Assembly (NCBI RefSeq): GCF_000524195.1
Contig: NW_020170384.1
Span: forward strand, 1,922,517 to 1,986,516
Direction of reading: 5' to 3'
DNA: 64,000 nucleotides
From: Echinococcus granulosus
Lineage: Eukaryota; Platyhelminthes; Cestoda; Cyclophyllidea; Taeniidae
Part shown: positions 27,901 to 34,805 of the stretch, in pieces
How the letters are laid out: each line of letters starts with the position of its first letter
Numbering within the stretch: position 1 is the stretch's first letter
Notes under the pieces: generated by a model
The model's input: the letters and a program-made list of their open reading frames with translations, nothing else
Told to the model about the DNA's origin: nothing
Database searches by the model: none
Position numbers and translations under genes: made by a program

Positions 27901-30900
27901 CTGTTTTAGAAGCAACTTCCGCATATCAATGGATATAACTGTAATTTCATCCGAATTTTTAACCAAATACCCACGTACAAACGAGTATTCTTTGAATACA
28001 TGAGATGCCCAAAACGAAGAAAATTTATGCAATTTATAAAGTTAATCAAGATTCTTTGCGGGGATTTTGAGTCTTATTTTTATTTCCGAGTAACATCAGT
28101 AGTGATGAGAATTTCCACTTAATAAAATTGCACCATCACTATCCTTCCTCGCAGAAGATAGATTTAGGGAGTAACGCAGATTCTTTCAATCAGCAGCGAT
28201 TTCTGCATTTGAGCTAACGCAGCGCAGTGTTTTATAAACATTGACGAAAATTTGTACAACCTTAGAGATGAGCAAAATTTTGTTGCCGTCTCCTGTTCCC
28301 TGGAGTTCTATGACATGACACCGGAAATAAAGCGGAATATTTTTTTCACATTATTTTCAGAAACCATTAAAAACTGATCAAAAAATTGCCGAAATCATTG
28401 TAAACACAACCATTAAATGCTAATTAAAGTGTGCTTGAACAGGTGATATTTTTTTGCTTAACTCTCGGTTTTGGTAACGGACCACTTAGGGGTTCCGCCG
28501 CTGCACCTTCGCCGGCGGCCTGGACTTCGGGCCACGCCAGTAGCTCCATTCCTTTTGTATGCCATAATGCATATTCTGCCTGAGTGTTATGTTTACTTTC
28601 GTCTTTAAGGAAGCCTCGGCGTGCTACAGGACATCCTTATTATATTTATAAATTTTAAGTTTGATTTTATATGTCCGAGAGCACATTTAATTTTTTTGCT
28701 AGGCAAACATTGTGGACAAAGTTTTCTGGCACTACATTGTATTTTATATCTTACATCTAGAGCTGTAATGCTTTGTCCCTTTTCTGTTGTTGTCACGAAC
28801 AGTAGGATTTGCATTTAATGTTAGTTAGGAGTGTCACACTCACTTCGGTTTGCGATACATCCCCACAAATAATGGGGCGCAGTATCTAAAACAATACATG
28901 TTTGGCCTATTTACATACCTACCAGCTGCAGAGTGAATGCCAGTCTCCCCTTCTAGTGCTCACTCTTTTGAAATACTTTATCCTCTAGCTATGCCAACTT
29001 CATCTCATATGCCATTTACTTAATTTTTCAATTGGCGATGCAGAAATGCATATACAGTCATATATAGGTGAATAGTACACCGGGTGCTTCCAGCTTAAGC
29101 CCAAAAAGCTTTTACATCTGGAAGTATGTACATACTTGATGCAATACTATTTCTCTTATTTGGAGCAGTTTATTACCAGAAGGTAGTCGATCGCACTAAT
29201 GCGTGGAAAAAGGGCAGTTTGAAGGTTTTGTATGGAAAATTCTCCTTAACAGTGGACTCATAAATCGACCTTAAATAGCTGCAAGTGTTTCAAACACCGG
29301 AGTTGGTCTATCACTTCACGATAGGTGGCTCACACTGTGAAATAAGAGGCAAAATATTTTCGACCAAATGATGATTATACCTTTTTCCAGCTTCCAACCC
29401 CTGTAACTTTAAACAGGCCGTATTCTGCAGCCATGGTGGTCAGTTCTTCTCTGAGGTCCGAAAATCAAAAACGATGAATATTTCATTTAAAATCTGTAAT
29501 TATCTTTTTCATTAGGATTTGTTTTGATGAAATTCAATACAATATGACAGTGAGCACTTACATGGAATGACATGTACGTTCTGATTCTTCTTTCCGTTTT
29601 CTTCCGCAAATGCAGCGGAACAAAAACCACTTTCATCCACCTCGCCTTGGATTACCTAAAAAAAATAGAAATAACTCATTCAAATTTGTTTAGAGCTCTA
29701 TGTTGAGTTTGCAGTAGAATAAACTGTAATGATATTCTAAATTCATTCCAGTGTTACTTGAAAAGTCAAAAGTTAAAAGATTCACTAAGGTGCTTTGTTA
29801 TTCTATTTACGCCTAAAGAGAAACTGAAAGGGGTTATTACTTGGGTCTGAATCATTGTTTGGGAAACAATATGTCAAAACTGACAAACTGCTCAACTCTA
29901 CCTACATGATAGATGGTCCAATTTTGGAAAATGCATTTGTAATTTTCAAAAGGAGTGGACTGGCTCTTAAAATGCACTTCTTAAGCAGAATTAGACCAGC
30001 TCATCAAGCACAACTCAAGTCTGTCCAAGGTATATTGTCTATTAAAGCAAAACCTTCCTTTCCTAATCTTCTCTTTATAAATCAACCGGAACATATGAGG
30101 CCTGCAAATTTGTGATATCTTCAAGTAAGCTTGGTTTAATTACACCCTGATTGAGAAAAGTGGTTGAAGTCTGCTTTTCGCCCCTTACTTTACCAATGTA
30201 GCTCATTATTAACAAAAATATATCATTTCAAATTTGTGGCCCAATATCTGAAACAGTTTCAACTTTTTATTTCCAGCAAAGTACATTTAATGCTTCGGGG
30301 TCTCAAGGAATGTATCGTCTACTTAAATAGTTCAAATTAATTTGAAATTACACTCAAGAAATAGTAAATTAATGATACTTTACGCTTATACAACTATTTT
30401 CACAAGCCTCACTTAATCTCTGTGCTCCTTCTCCACAGGACTTTGAACACCCTCCCTAACAAACCTTTGTCCAAGTTGTACGTAGCATGTTTAGGCATAA
30501 TGAGTTTTTCACTCATACTGGATTATTCCCTATTGTGTTTGTTTATTTATTTGATCAATTACGCTGCTTTGACATGATTTAGGTGGAGTAAGACCATTCC
30601 AATCGAATGATTGTTCAAGTGCTAAGTAATTTCATAAATATTTAAACAATTAAAAGAGGTGGAAATAAAATAAAATTTGGATTTTGCTACTTTGAAAAGA
30701 CATGGGACTCTAATAAACCAGGTAAAATAAGGGCAGCTGTGTGTTTTAACACTAAAACTGCTTATGAAAGAAGCCGTGGAACCTAAAGCTTTAAACAATA
30801 AAATTTTCTCTATATATAGTTTGCTCTTTTCAAAAAGTAACAGAAGTCCCCATAAACAGTGCAGGCCTTACTTTAGGAGGAACACTGCATTGTTCATGCC

Positions 30901-33900
30901 ATGTTTGCTGCAAAGTCGATATGCATTACACTTGCTGTTTTCTCTTTATAATACAACATTGTTAAGTAGAAAAACATAAAATCCACTTTCTGTTTAGTTA
31001 TTGGGAGAAGAACATTGCTTTTATGGGACAAATTATAATAAGATGTCTCTAGACCACTGATCCAAATTGGGATTATGAAGTAATGTTTACCTGATGCCCA
31101 TGGAGCAAAGAACAGTTTCATGAATCATGAAGGCAGCATCGTGTAACAGTTTCTTACTTTTGCTACTTTTGGTTCAATGACTCAACCTGAACCAAAATGG
31201 CAAAGAATTCATATTTGTTTTAACAGTTTAAGTCCATTTTTACTACTTTGTATGGGTTTTTCGGTATTTTTAGAACATCATTTCTCTTTTAGGTTTACCA
31301 GGAGCAATGCCTGAGTGTAAAAGTGAAATTTTTTCAGAGACGTTTTGCTTTGCTTTGTTATATAAAATGACTTAAAGTAGAGGTAAATTCAGAGGTGTCC
31401 TAAATAAACTGCTTTATCTGTTTTTAACTTCAGAAATCTCAAAATATACTATCCTGGAATCCATCGGAAGTATACAATTCTTAGGTCTCGGAAGGAGACC
31501 GGACTACGCAGCCTATAAAAGACTTTTTCTATATAATATCACATTGCTTAGAAAAGGCATAGTTGTATATTTCATTGTTTTTTTCCCAAACAGTTCACTT
31601 GAGACATAAAATGATACAGCTAAACAAATTCATATTTCGTCGCATATGTGTAACTCTGGTAGTGGATGTTGAGCAGAATCAAACAATGTAGAGTATTTTG
31701 AGACTTCAAATATCATGATTCGTTCACCTTAATAAGTAGAATTAACAATTGACCATGAATGAATGAACTAACATTCATTCCATCAGCTCCACTTGCCGAA
31801 GAGGTTCGTTTATATCAATTCCATTTAACGCCTCCTTAAATCCTAACATGGTGTTATTTTTGCAAACATCAATTTTACACTCCGAAACAACTGATTACTT
31901 TGGACAACGAATATATATTGCCTCAAAATATCGAGATTACTTATCGGTAGGATTGTATTCAAATGCATTATAGAGGTTGAAATAGATGCACTTACTAGGC
32001 CATCATTACTCTGAGAGATTACTCACCGTTGCCAGCTTTTTTGGCCTTTAGGCATTGAAATTCCCCAAAATGAATGAATGCCTGCACATGAGAGCATTTA
32101 CACTTCACTTAGAATCCAGGTTTTAGACTCAGTTTGTTGTCCGGTGTTTGTTTTCTGTATCACACGGGGGCTTATGACTGTCGGTTATTATGAGTTCTTG
32201 CTAGGTTTCTGTATGCGTTTTATCCATTAGTTCAACTCAGTAAACTTAAGTGAAATATTTTTGGGGAAATAATTGCCAGTATTTTCAATGGCAATAAACT
32301 GTATGCAAATTCCTGCGTACTCACGATATTCAGATTATGCCAAATGTGGGGACTTGGTGCTAATGTAACGTGGCACGAACATGATGAGGTGACTAGACTG
32401 AGGATGCCACCAATACCATGAAAAGACTCAAACCACCACTAAACGCTCTCGAAATGTCTAATCTACAGATTAACTTTTGAAATCAAGGTAGTCAAAAAAT
32501 TGTCTCTCGAAATCGCTTTTCTGAATACAGCAGTGATTTTTTTATTCAAACAAACGAACATGAAACGATTGCTAGCGATTATATTGGGTAAGTCTAGGCT
32601 AACTTCTTCCCAGGGTAGACGTTTTAATGGGATTCTATTCATGGTTGTCCATTAATAGAAAAAAAGGCTTTAGAAGCGATTCATCATCCGCAAAAAGAAC
32701 AGTGAAATTTGTAAATATTGCAACCATATCACTGCGTAACCGGTATTAATGGGGTGAAATGAGGTCGTCTTATAAATATTTACAGTACTTGGTTTTTTTT
32801 TGTAAATATGCCGTTGGTGTCAGGACGTAACTAACCTCTCACCACTTAAGTCAGACTGAGGGATCTTTGTTGTAAACACTATTTTACCCTTATCTGCAAC
32901 AAATGCCCTCTCAGTAGATCCACAACTTGATGGCTTGAAAGTGGCAATAAAATTGTCTCGGGGGTAATTGCAATAAATGCCGCTAAACAGTTTATCTCCT
33001 CTTTTATTTACCACTTCTTTATGGAAAGTAATTGCATCAAGCTCATATTTACTTTATTCTCTTTGTAGTTTCAACATAAAAGTGCTTTGTGGATCTAAGC
33101 ATTAAGGGATAAATAGCACAGCCCTTAAAAAATACTGACTAAACTTTCCTTAAGCAGTGGAATTTATTTCTGTGCGACCTCTCCGAAAAATATTCTCATT
33201 ACTGTTCCTCGTGATGCTTGTGGTAAACGTTTAATCGGAGAGTTAGATTCATATCTCTTTAGCTTAGAGCTATACAATTTCGACGTCGATGTTCCTGCGC
33301 ACACTTAGGTCGCTCCCAGAAGTAACCAAAATCACTTTATGCTTACTGGTTCAGATTTGGCTTTTATTTACCGGAGGGACCTCCCAACCGTATTAACACA
33401 ATCTAGCAAATAAGTTCTAGAAAATAGCAGTCAAAGCATTTAAAAGTGATCTAACTAAATTTTGCATGTTCTGAGTTGTCTTAAAAATTGTATTAAAAGG
33501 CTAGACAAAAAGGCGACAATCCTACTACAGAGAACGTAATTCTAAATAACGCATTAAGAAATTGCGATTATTGTCTCCCCGATTAAACGAAATGGCAAAA
33601 GCAATTTTTTCTACATAAGCAAGTCTTCTTAAGCGGTTTGAACGTTCCTGACAGCCAAACTTCAACTTCTGTCGAAAAAAACAGTCTTCGGATGAAAGGG
33701 GAAAGTGATTGCTGCAAACGAATTCTTGAAGTTAGAAATTAATTGTACTATTAATTAGTTGTCATCAAAAATTTAACCCATTGTACATTAAAGTTTGAAA
33801 ACAAACTGCAAATAGTAAATGATTTTCTCATGAGTAAAAGGTTTTAAAGTGACTCAAAATTTGCCGTCAGGTGCGCATCCATCTTCTCTAATAAAAGTTT

Positions 33901-34398
33901 GTCTTAACGAATTCCTAAATCTTAAAACTGCCGTAAATACGGCAGCACCAAGGATTTGATGTTATATTAAACGAGGCTTTTAAATGAAATTTTATGGGAC
34001 ATTGCTGCATTACTTTTAATGAAGCAATACTTCGTGATCCTTTTACTTTTCAAGCTACTTTAAACCGGTTAAGGTAAAGGAATGGCCAGTTCTTCATTTA
34101 TGCGTTAAACATAATATGTAGGCGCCAAATTTTTTGGCAAATGCTTAAATATTTGATGAAGAGACACCTAGTGAGCCACTCACTGCATAAGCTAACTGTG
34201 AATTATTTTAGGATAGGCGAGACTCACTTCATACTCATATTTAAGTATTCCGCTGGCGAGTTTACTCTCGTAGACATTGGGAAACATTGAAACAGGGATA
34301 GGTGCGGTCGAGACTGCCTTTAGTTTTCGCCTATGGCGTTCACGAGGGTCGCAGATCTTGTCACGAAGGACTCCAAAGCATGACCGCAGCAAATTCAT
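175..34398 (-). CDS. Tandem-domain protein tyrosine phosphatase, probably inactive (14 exons)
   Basis: Fourteen exons join in phase (2604 nt, 867 aa plus stop). Residues 1-57 are a basic juxtamembrane-like lead. PTP domain 1 spans about 50-305, a linker about 306-354, domain 2 about 355-645, and a tail 646-867. Domain 1 shows YINASWIDG (107-115), ATQGP (124-128), DFWRMVW (135-141), HCSDGSGR (248-255) and the Q-loop RPQMIDSVEQYSF. The WPD position reads W216-N217-K218. Domain 2 has YINA (406-409), VTQWP, DFW, W532-P533-M534, and S569 in place of the catalytic Cys (V568-S569-N-D-G-V-S-R575). In both domains the KNRY tyrosine is Asn (N83, N382). The linker resembles those of receptor PTPs (LAR/PTPRA type), but no signal peptide, ectodomain or membrane segment is seen. 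I infer a pseudophosphatase or substrate-binding scaffold. Exon joins are manual; an upstream receptor exon remains possible. Confidence 0.82.
1809..1944 (-). CDS. PTP exon 13 (residues 570-615, degenerate signature)
   Basis: 136 bp, acceptor CTTTGGCAG, donor GTAACT. The first base completes Asn570, then DGVSRVGVFCAAST follows. The signature Arg (R575) is kept although the catalytic Cys is Ser569. Ends with KQNRPQLVNDL, the start of the Q-loop. Confidence 0.9.
2171..2378 (+). mobile_element. Solo LTR of a TRIM-like retrotransposon
   Basis: Starts TGTAGTCC and ends GATACA. Contains the family core: TTTAACTCACGGTTTTG, CACTTAGGGG, GGCCTCTGGGCC, then TCTTCTTTCG and AAGTCTC. Lies in PTP intron 12, antisense to the gene. 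Confidence 0.75.
2724..2899 (-). CDS. PTP exon 12 (residues 512-569, WPM and VVS)
   Basis: 176 bp, acceptor TTTTTAG, donor GTAGGT, phase 0 in and 2 out. Encodes TKQWPMSST (WPD to WPM) and ends SPILVVS, where active domains have VHC. The His-Cys pair is Val568-Ser569. The exit phase is the same as in exon 6 at the equivalent point. Confidence 0.9.
3409..3570 (-). CDS. PTP exon 11 (residues 458-511, FWP region)
   Basis: 162 bp, acceptor CCATTTTAG, donor GTATGT, phase 0 to 0. Starts QKYPIFWP, the counterpart of KCxxYWP, then FGPIGLKLRE and SAFLLSIKKR, matching YGxIxV and the following strand. The sequence is strongly diverged but keeps the order of elements. Confidence 0.85.
4435..4566 (-). CDS. 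PTP exon 10 (residues 414-457, VTQWP and DFW)
   Basis: 132 bp, acceptor TTATTACTTAG, donor GTAAGT, phase 0 to 0. Encodes GYRAKNQYIVTQWP and LSDFWCLVVD. The ATQGP motif of active domains has become VTQWP, a substitution of a structural Gly by Trp. Confidence 0.92.
5162..5238 (-). CDS. PTP exon 9 (residues 388-413, YINA of domain 2)
   Basis: 77 bp, acceptor GTTAATTCAG, donor GTAAGT. Encodes DSGDANDYINAVFVD, the second YINAS-type motif. Length and phases equal those of exon 3 in domain 1. Confidence 0.9.
6104..6299 (+). mobile_element. Solo LTR of a TRIM-like retrotransposon
   Basis: Clear full-length LTR from TGTAATACC to TCACTACA with the family core (GTTCAACTCGTGG, GGTCTGGCCTCCCGGCC, AAGCCCTTCTGCAT). 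In PTP intron 8, antisense to the gene. Confidence 0.78.
6987..7086 (-). CDS. PTP exon 8 (residues 355-387, pTyr loop of domain 2)
   Basis: 100 bp. Acceptor with a strong pyrimidine tract (CTTCTTTTCTTATGATAG), donor GTAAGT, phase 0 in and phase 1 out. Encodes RRKSRNVLIQP, the counterpart of KKNQNVHVIP in exon 2. Here too the pTyr-loop tyrosine is Asn (N382). The exit phase matches exon 9 and creates Pro388. Confidence 0.8.
7906..8019 (+). mobile_element. Degraded LTR fragment
   Basis: Shows only parts of the LTR family: GGCGCCATGGCCTTCTGGC, then GGGCTACATTGGTAGC at its end, which includes the bases following the LTR. In PTP intron 7, antisense to the gene. Confidence 0.5.
8986..9930 (+). mobile_element. 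TRIM-like element, 5' LTR plus internal region, 3' LTR missing
   Basis: The 5' LTR runs from about 8986 to 9182 and ends CCTACA. It is followed by TTGGTAGCAGCAAAAAG, a primer-binding-site-like block shared by all copies. The internal region reaches the purine-rich AAAAGAGGAGAGGGAG near 9920, where the 3' LTR should begin but is absent. No coding capacity. In PTP intron 7, antisense. Confidence 0.78.
10713..10718 (-). promoter_or_regulatory. Possible intronic poly(A) signal
   Basis: AATAAA on the minus strand, five bases after the read-through stop of exon 7. It could end a short transcript carrying only domain 1. Such hexamers are common by chance in AT-rich introns; its position directly behind an in-frame stop is what makes it notable. 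Confidence 0.35.
10724..10780 (-). CDS. Read-through extension of PTP exon 7 (alternative short end)
   Basis: Without splicing at 10781 the frame continues for 18 codons to TAA at 10724-10726. AATAAA lies just after it. The product would be a 372-residue protein with domain 1 only. Whether this transcript end is used cannot be told from sequence. Confidence 0.4.
   Translation of the reverse strand, partial: VRLSPNRKSSQIKLVISC
10781..11093 (-). CDS. PTP exon 7 (residues 250-354, signature loop and linker)
   Basis: 313 bp. Starts with the base that completes Ser250 and continues DGSGRTGTF, so the signature HCSDGSGR spans exons 6 and 7. The Q-loop RPQMIDSVEQYSFIY follows, then a linker with GETSIPLSTL resembling the D1-D2 linker of receptor PTPs, ending KYEAELT before GTACGT. 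If this donor is not used, the frame runs to a stop at 10724. Confidence 0.83.
11094..16134 (-). other. PTP intron 6
   Basis: Holds one full TRIM-like element (12150-13226). The remainder is AT-rich with no gene or RNA that I can support. Confidence 0.65.
12150..13226 (+). mobile_element. Full-length TRIM-like LTR element
   Basis: 5' LTR about 12150-12342 (ends GGTGCTACA), then TTGATGGCAGCAGAAAGC, a noncoding internal region, the purine tract AAAAGAAGAGGGGG, and a 3' LTR about 13039-13226. The two LTRs differ clearly, so the copy is old. In PTP intron 6, antisense to the gene. Confidence 0.78.
16135..16289 (-). CDS. PTP exon 6 (residues 199-249, WPD loop and VVHC)
   Basis: 155 bp, acceptor TGAATTTAG, donor GTAAGT, leaving in phase 2 inside the Ser codon after the catalytic Cys. 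Encodes IIRQFQLDSWNKNGFP and GPIVVHC. WPDxGxP is changed to WNKNGFP, so the general acid Asp is Lys218. The flanking Gly and Pro are kept, so the alignment is secure. Confidence 0.9.
17018..17709 (+). mobile_element. TRIM-like element with internal deletions
   Basis: Worn 5' LTR to about 17157, followed by TTGGTGGCAGCAGAAGGC. The internal region is shortened; a partial 3' LTR (from about 17560) ends AGGGTGCTAC. In PTP intron 5, antisense. Confidence 0.7.
18967..19147 (+). mobile_element. Solo LTR of a TRIM-like retrotransposon
   Basis: Family core visible: CACTTAAGGCC, GTGGCCTCCAGGACATGGCA, CAGCCCTTCTGCAC, and GAGTGCTA at the end. In PTP intron 5, antisense. A second solo LTR lies only 140 bases downstream. 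Confidence 0.65.
19288..19470 (+). mobile_element. Solo LTR, 3' end worn
   Basis: Family core: GACGCTCCGTTTTGG, GGCATGGCCTCCGGC, ATGCCAGTAGCCCT, CACATATTCTGCCC and CTTCTTTCGTCTTC. The terminal GCTACA is lost. In PTP intron 5, antisense. Confidence 0.72.
20307..20493 (+). mobile_element. Solo LTR of a TRIM-like retrotransposon
   Basis: Starts near TGATCTAATACTTTGG, contains TGTTTGCTTAACTC and GGCAATACCTATTCTGCAC, and ends GATTGCTACA. In PTP intron 5, antisense. It lies about 300 bases from PTP exon 5. Confidence 0.7.
20804..20920 (-). CDS. PTP exon 5 (residues 160-198, KCxxYWP region)
   Basis: 117 bp, acceptor CTCCACTTAG, phase 0 to 0. Encodes CERYWP, FGAINVT and YTIREFRVCK, which match the KCxxYWP, YGxIxV and YxIRxFxV strands of PTP domains. 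The donor GTTAGC is weak, but the reading frame supports it. Confidence 0.88.
23167..24302 (+). mobile_element. Full-length TRIM-like LTR element
   Basis: 5' LTR about 23167-23358 (ends GAGTGCTACA). A noncoding internal region follows with blocks shared with the other copies (CTACTCCAGTCCCGCGTTCTG, GGAGGAAGCTCCAGATCCAG). 3' LTR about 24104-24302 (ends GGGGCGCTACA). In PTP intron 4, antisense. Confidence 0.8.
24900..24999. other. Assembly gap (100 N)
   Basis: Exactly 100 N, the usual placeholder for a gap of unknown size. Lies in PTP intron 4, so intron length is uncertain and an extra copy of a repeat may be missing. Confidence 0.97.
25628..26132 (+). mobile_element. TRIM-like element with large internal deletion
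   Basis: Partial 5' LTR to about 25765, then ATTGGTGGCAG and a short internal part that jumps at about 25880 to the 3' end of the internal region. The 3' LTR runs from about 25938 to 26132 (ends GGTACTACA). In PTP intron 4, ending about 130 bases from exon 4, antisense. Confidence 0.75.
26260..26394 (-). CDS. PTP exon 4 (residues 115-159, ATQGP and DFWRMVW)
   Basis: 135 bp, acceptor GGATTTAG, donor GTAAGT, phase 0 to 0. Encodes KYIATQGP, then ISDFWRMVWQ and CIVMVTSLFE, the core strands of a classical PTP domain. The motif order and spacing are typical. Confidence 0.92.
27280..27356 (-). CDS. PTP exon 3 (residues 89-114, YINAS)
   Basis: 77 bp, acceptor TTCACAG, donor GTAAGT. Enters in phase 1 and leaves in phase 0. 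Encodes CVILEPEPD followed by the near-invariant PTP motif YINASWID. Exon 9 of domain 2 has the same length and phases. Confidence 0.9.
27679..27873 (+). mobile_element. Solo LTR of a TRIM-like retrotransposon
   Basis: Runs from TGTAGCACCTTG to GTGTGCTATA with GTTTAACTCTGGGG, GACTTGGACTCTGGACCACG and CAGCCCTTCTCC. In PTP intron 2, antisense. Confidence 0.75.
28444..28628 (+). mobile_element. Solo LTR of a TRIM-like retrotransposon, well preserved
   Basis: One of the cleanest LTR copies: TTGCTTAACTCTCGGTTTTG, GGACCACTTAGGGGTTCCGC, GGCCTGGACTTCGGGCCACG, ending GGCGTGCTACA. In PTP intron 2, antisense. Confidence 0.82.
29562..29655 (-). CDS. PTP exon 2 (residues 58-88, pTyr loop of domain 1)
   Basis: 94 bp between an eight-T acceptor (TTTTTTTTAG) and GTAAGT, entering in phase 0 and leaving in phase 1. 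Encodes the pTyr-recognition loop, KKNQNVHVIP, where active PTPs have KNRYxxVxPY. The recognition tyrosine is replaced by Asn83. The last base joins exon 3 to make Tyr89 of the PY pair. Confidence 0.85.
29656..34227 (-). other. PTP intron 1
   Basis: AT-rich intron without a recognisable mobile element. It contains an exon-like stretch at about 32828-32990 (minus strand) bounded by plausible splice sites, but no PTP motif. Confidence 0.65.
34228..34398 (-). CDS. PTP exon 1 (start codon, residues 1-57)
   Basis: Begins with ATG at 34398, preceded in frame by TGA 9 bases upstream, and ends E|GTGAGT in phase 0. Contains a basic run (RERHRRKLK) and ends ILKYEYE, matching the helix that precedes receptor-type PTP domain 1. 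No signal peptide or membrane helix. The in-frame stop and the absence of a convincing splice acceptor argue that this is a true first coding exon. It could instead be an alternative-promoter exon of a receptor gene. Confidence 0.72.
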
Positions 34399-34805
34399 CA
34401 GGCTTCAACCATCATCGGTCGCTCCTGCCACACTCACCCCCACGCACACTTTGCATAGCGGAGCTTAGGGTATTCTTTACTCGGTCTCCTTCCTTATTAC
34501 TTTCCGATGAATCTTGTTTGCTGAAGGCAACGTCTTCTGATGCCGCCAGTGCCGTAGCTAAGCCGAGGGGGATATTTAGTCGCTTTCCGTCCTAAACACT
34601 GTGCGCGCGCAAATCCCAGTGGAGACCTAGAGACAAAGGGACAGTGAGTGAGAGAGAGAGAGGGAGTGGATGAATAGAAAAGACGACAGCGTGAGGGCAA
34701 GGCTAGGAGATTTATTCCACAACAACTAAACCAGTCTGAGCTCTCTCGGCCCTCGCTGGTTCGTCAAGTGACCAATCGCTGGTGCCAGTGCAGACCAATG
34801 GCAGT
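34399..34805 (-). promoter_or_regulatory. Probable promoter and 5' UTR of the PTP gene
   Basis: A GC- and CpG-richer block than its surroundings lies directly upstream of PTP exon 1. It contains a GA/CT-rich run (about 34646-34665) and two CCAAT motifs on the plus strand (34772-34776 and 34794-34798). Reading on the minus strand there is an upstream ORF of 14 codons, and a second very short one whose TGA overlaps the bases next to the main ATG. These features suggest a real transcript leader with translational control, but no transcription start can be placed. Confidence 0.45.

Noticed and set aside
29390..29450. Exon-like minus-strand stretch with EELTTMAAEYGLFK between good-looking splice sites
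   Set aside because: Exon 2 joins exon 3 directly in phase and restores the PTP motif; inserting this piece would create a stop at the junction and has no PTP homology.
32828..32990. Minus-strand exon-like stretch (FIATFKPSS...KIPQSDLS) in PTP intron 1
   Set aside because: Exons 1 and 2 already join in phase within the PTP fold. The stretch has no recognised domain and its splice sites are only moderate.
10724..34398. Two separate neighbouring PTP genes (domain 1 gene and domain 2 gene)
   Set aside because: Exon 8 has a strong acceptor, joins exon 7 in phase 0, and restores a normal D1-D2 linker. A single tandem gene explains the data better, although a short isoform stays possible.
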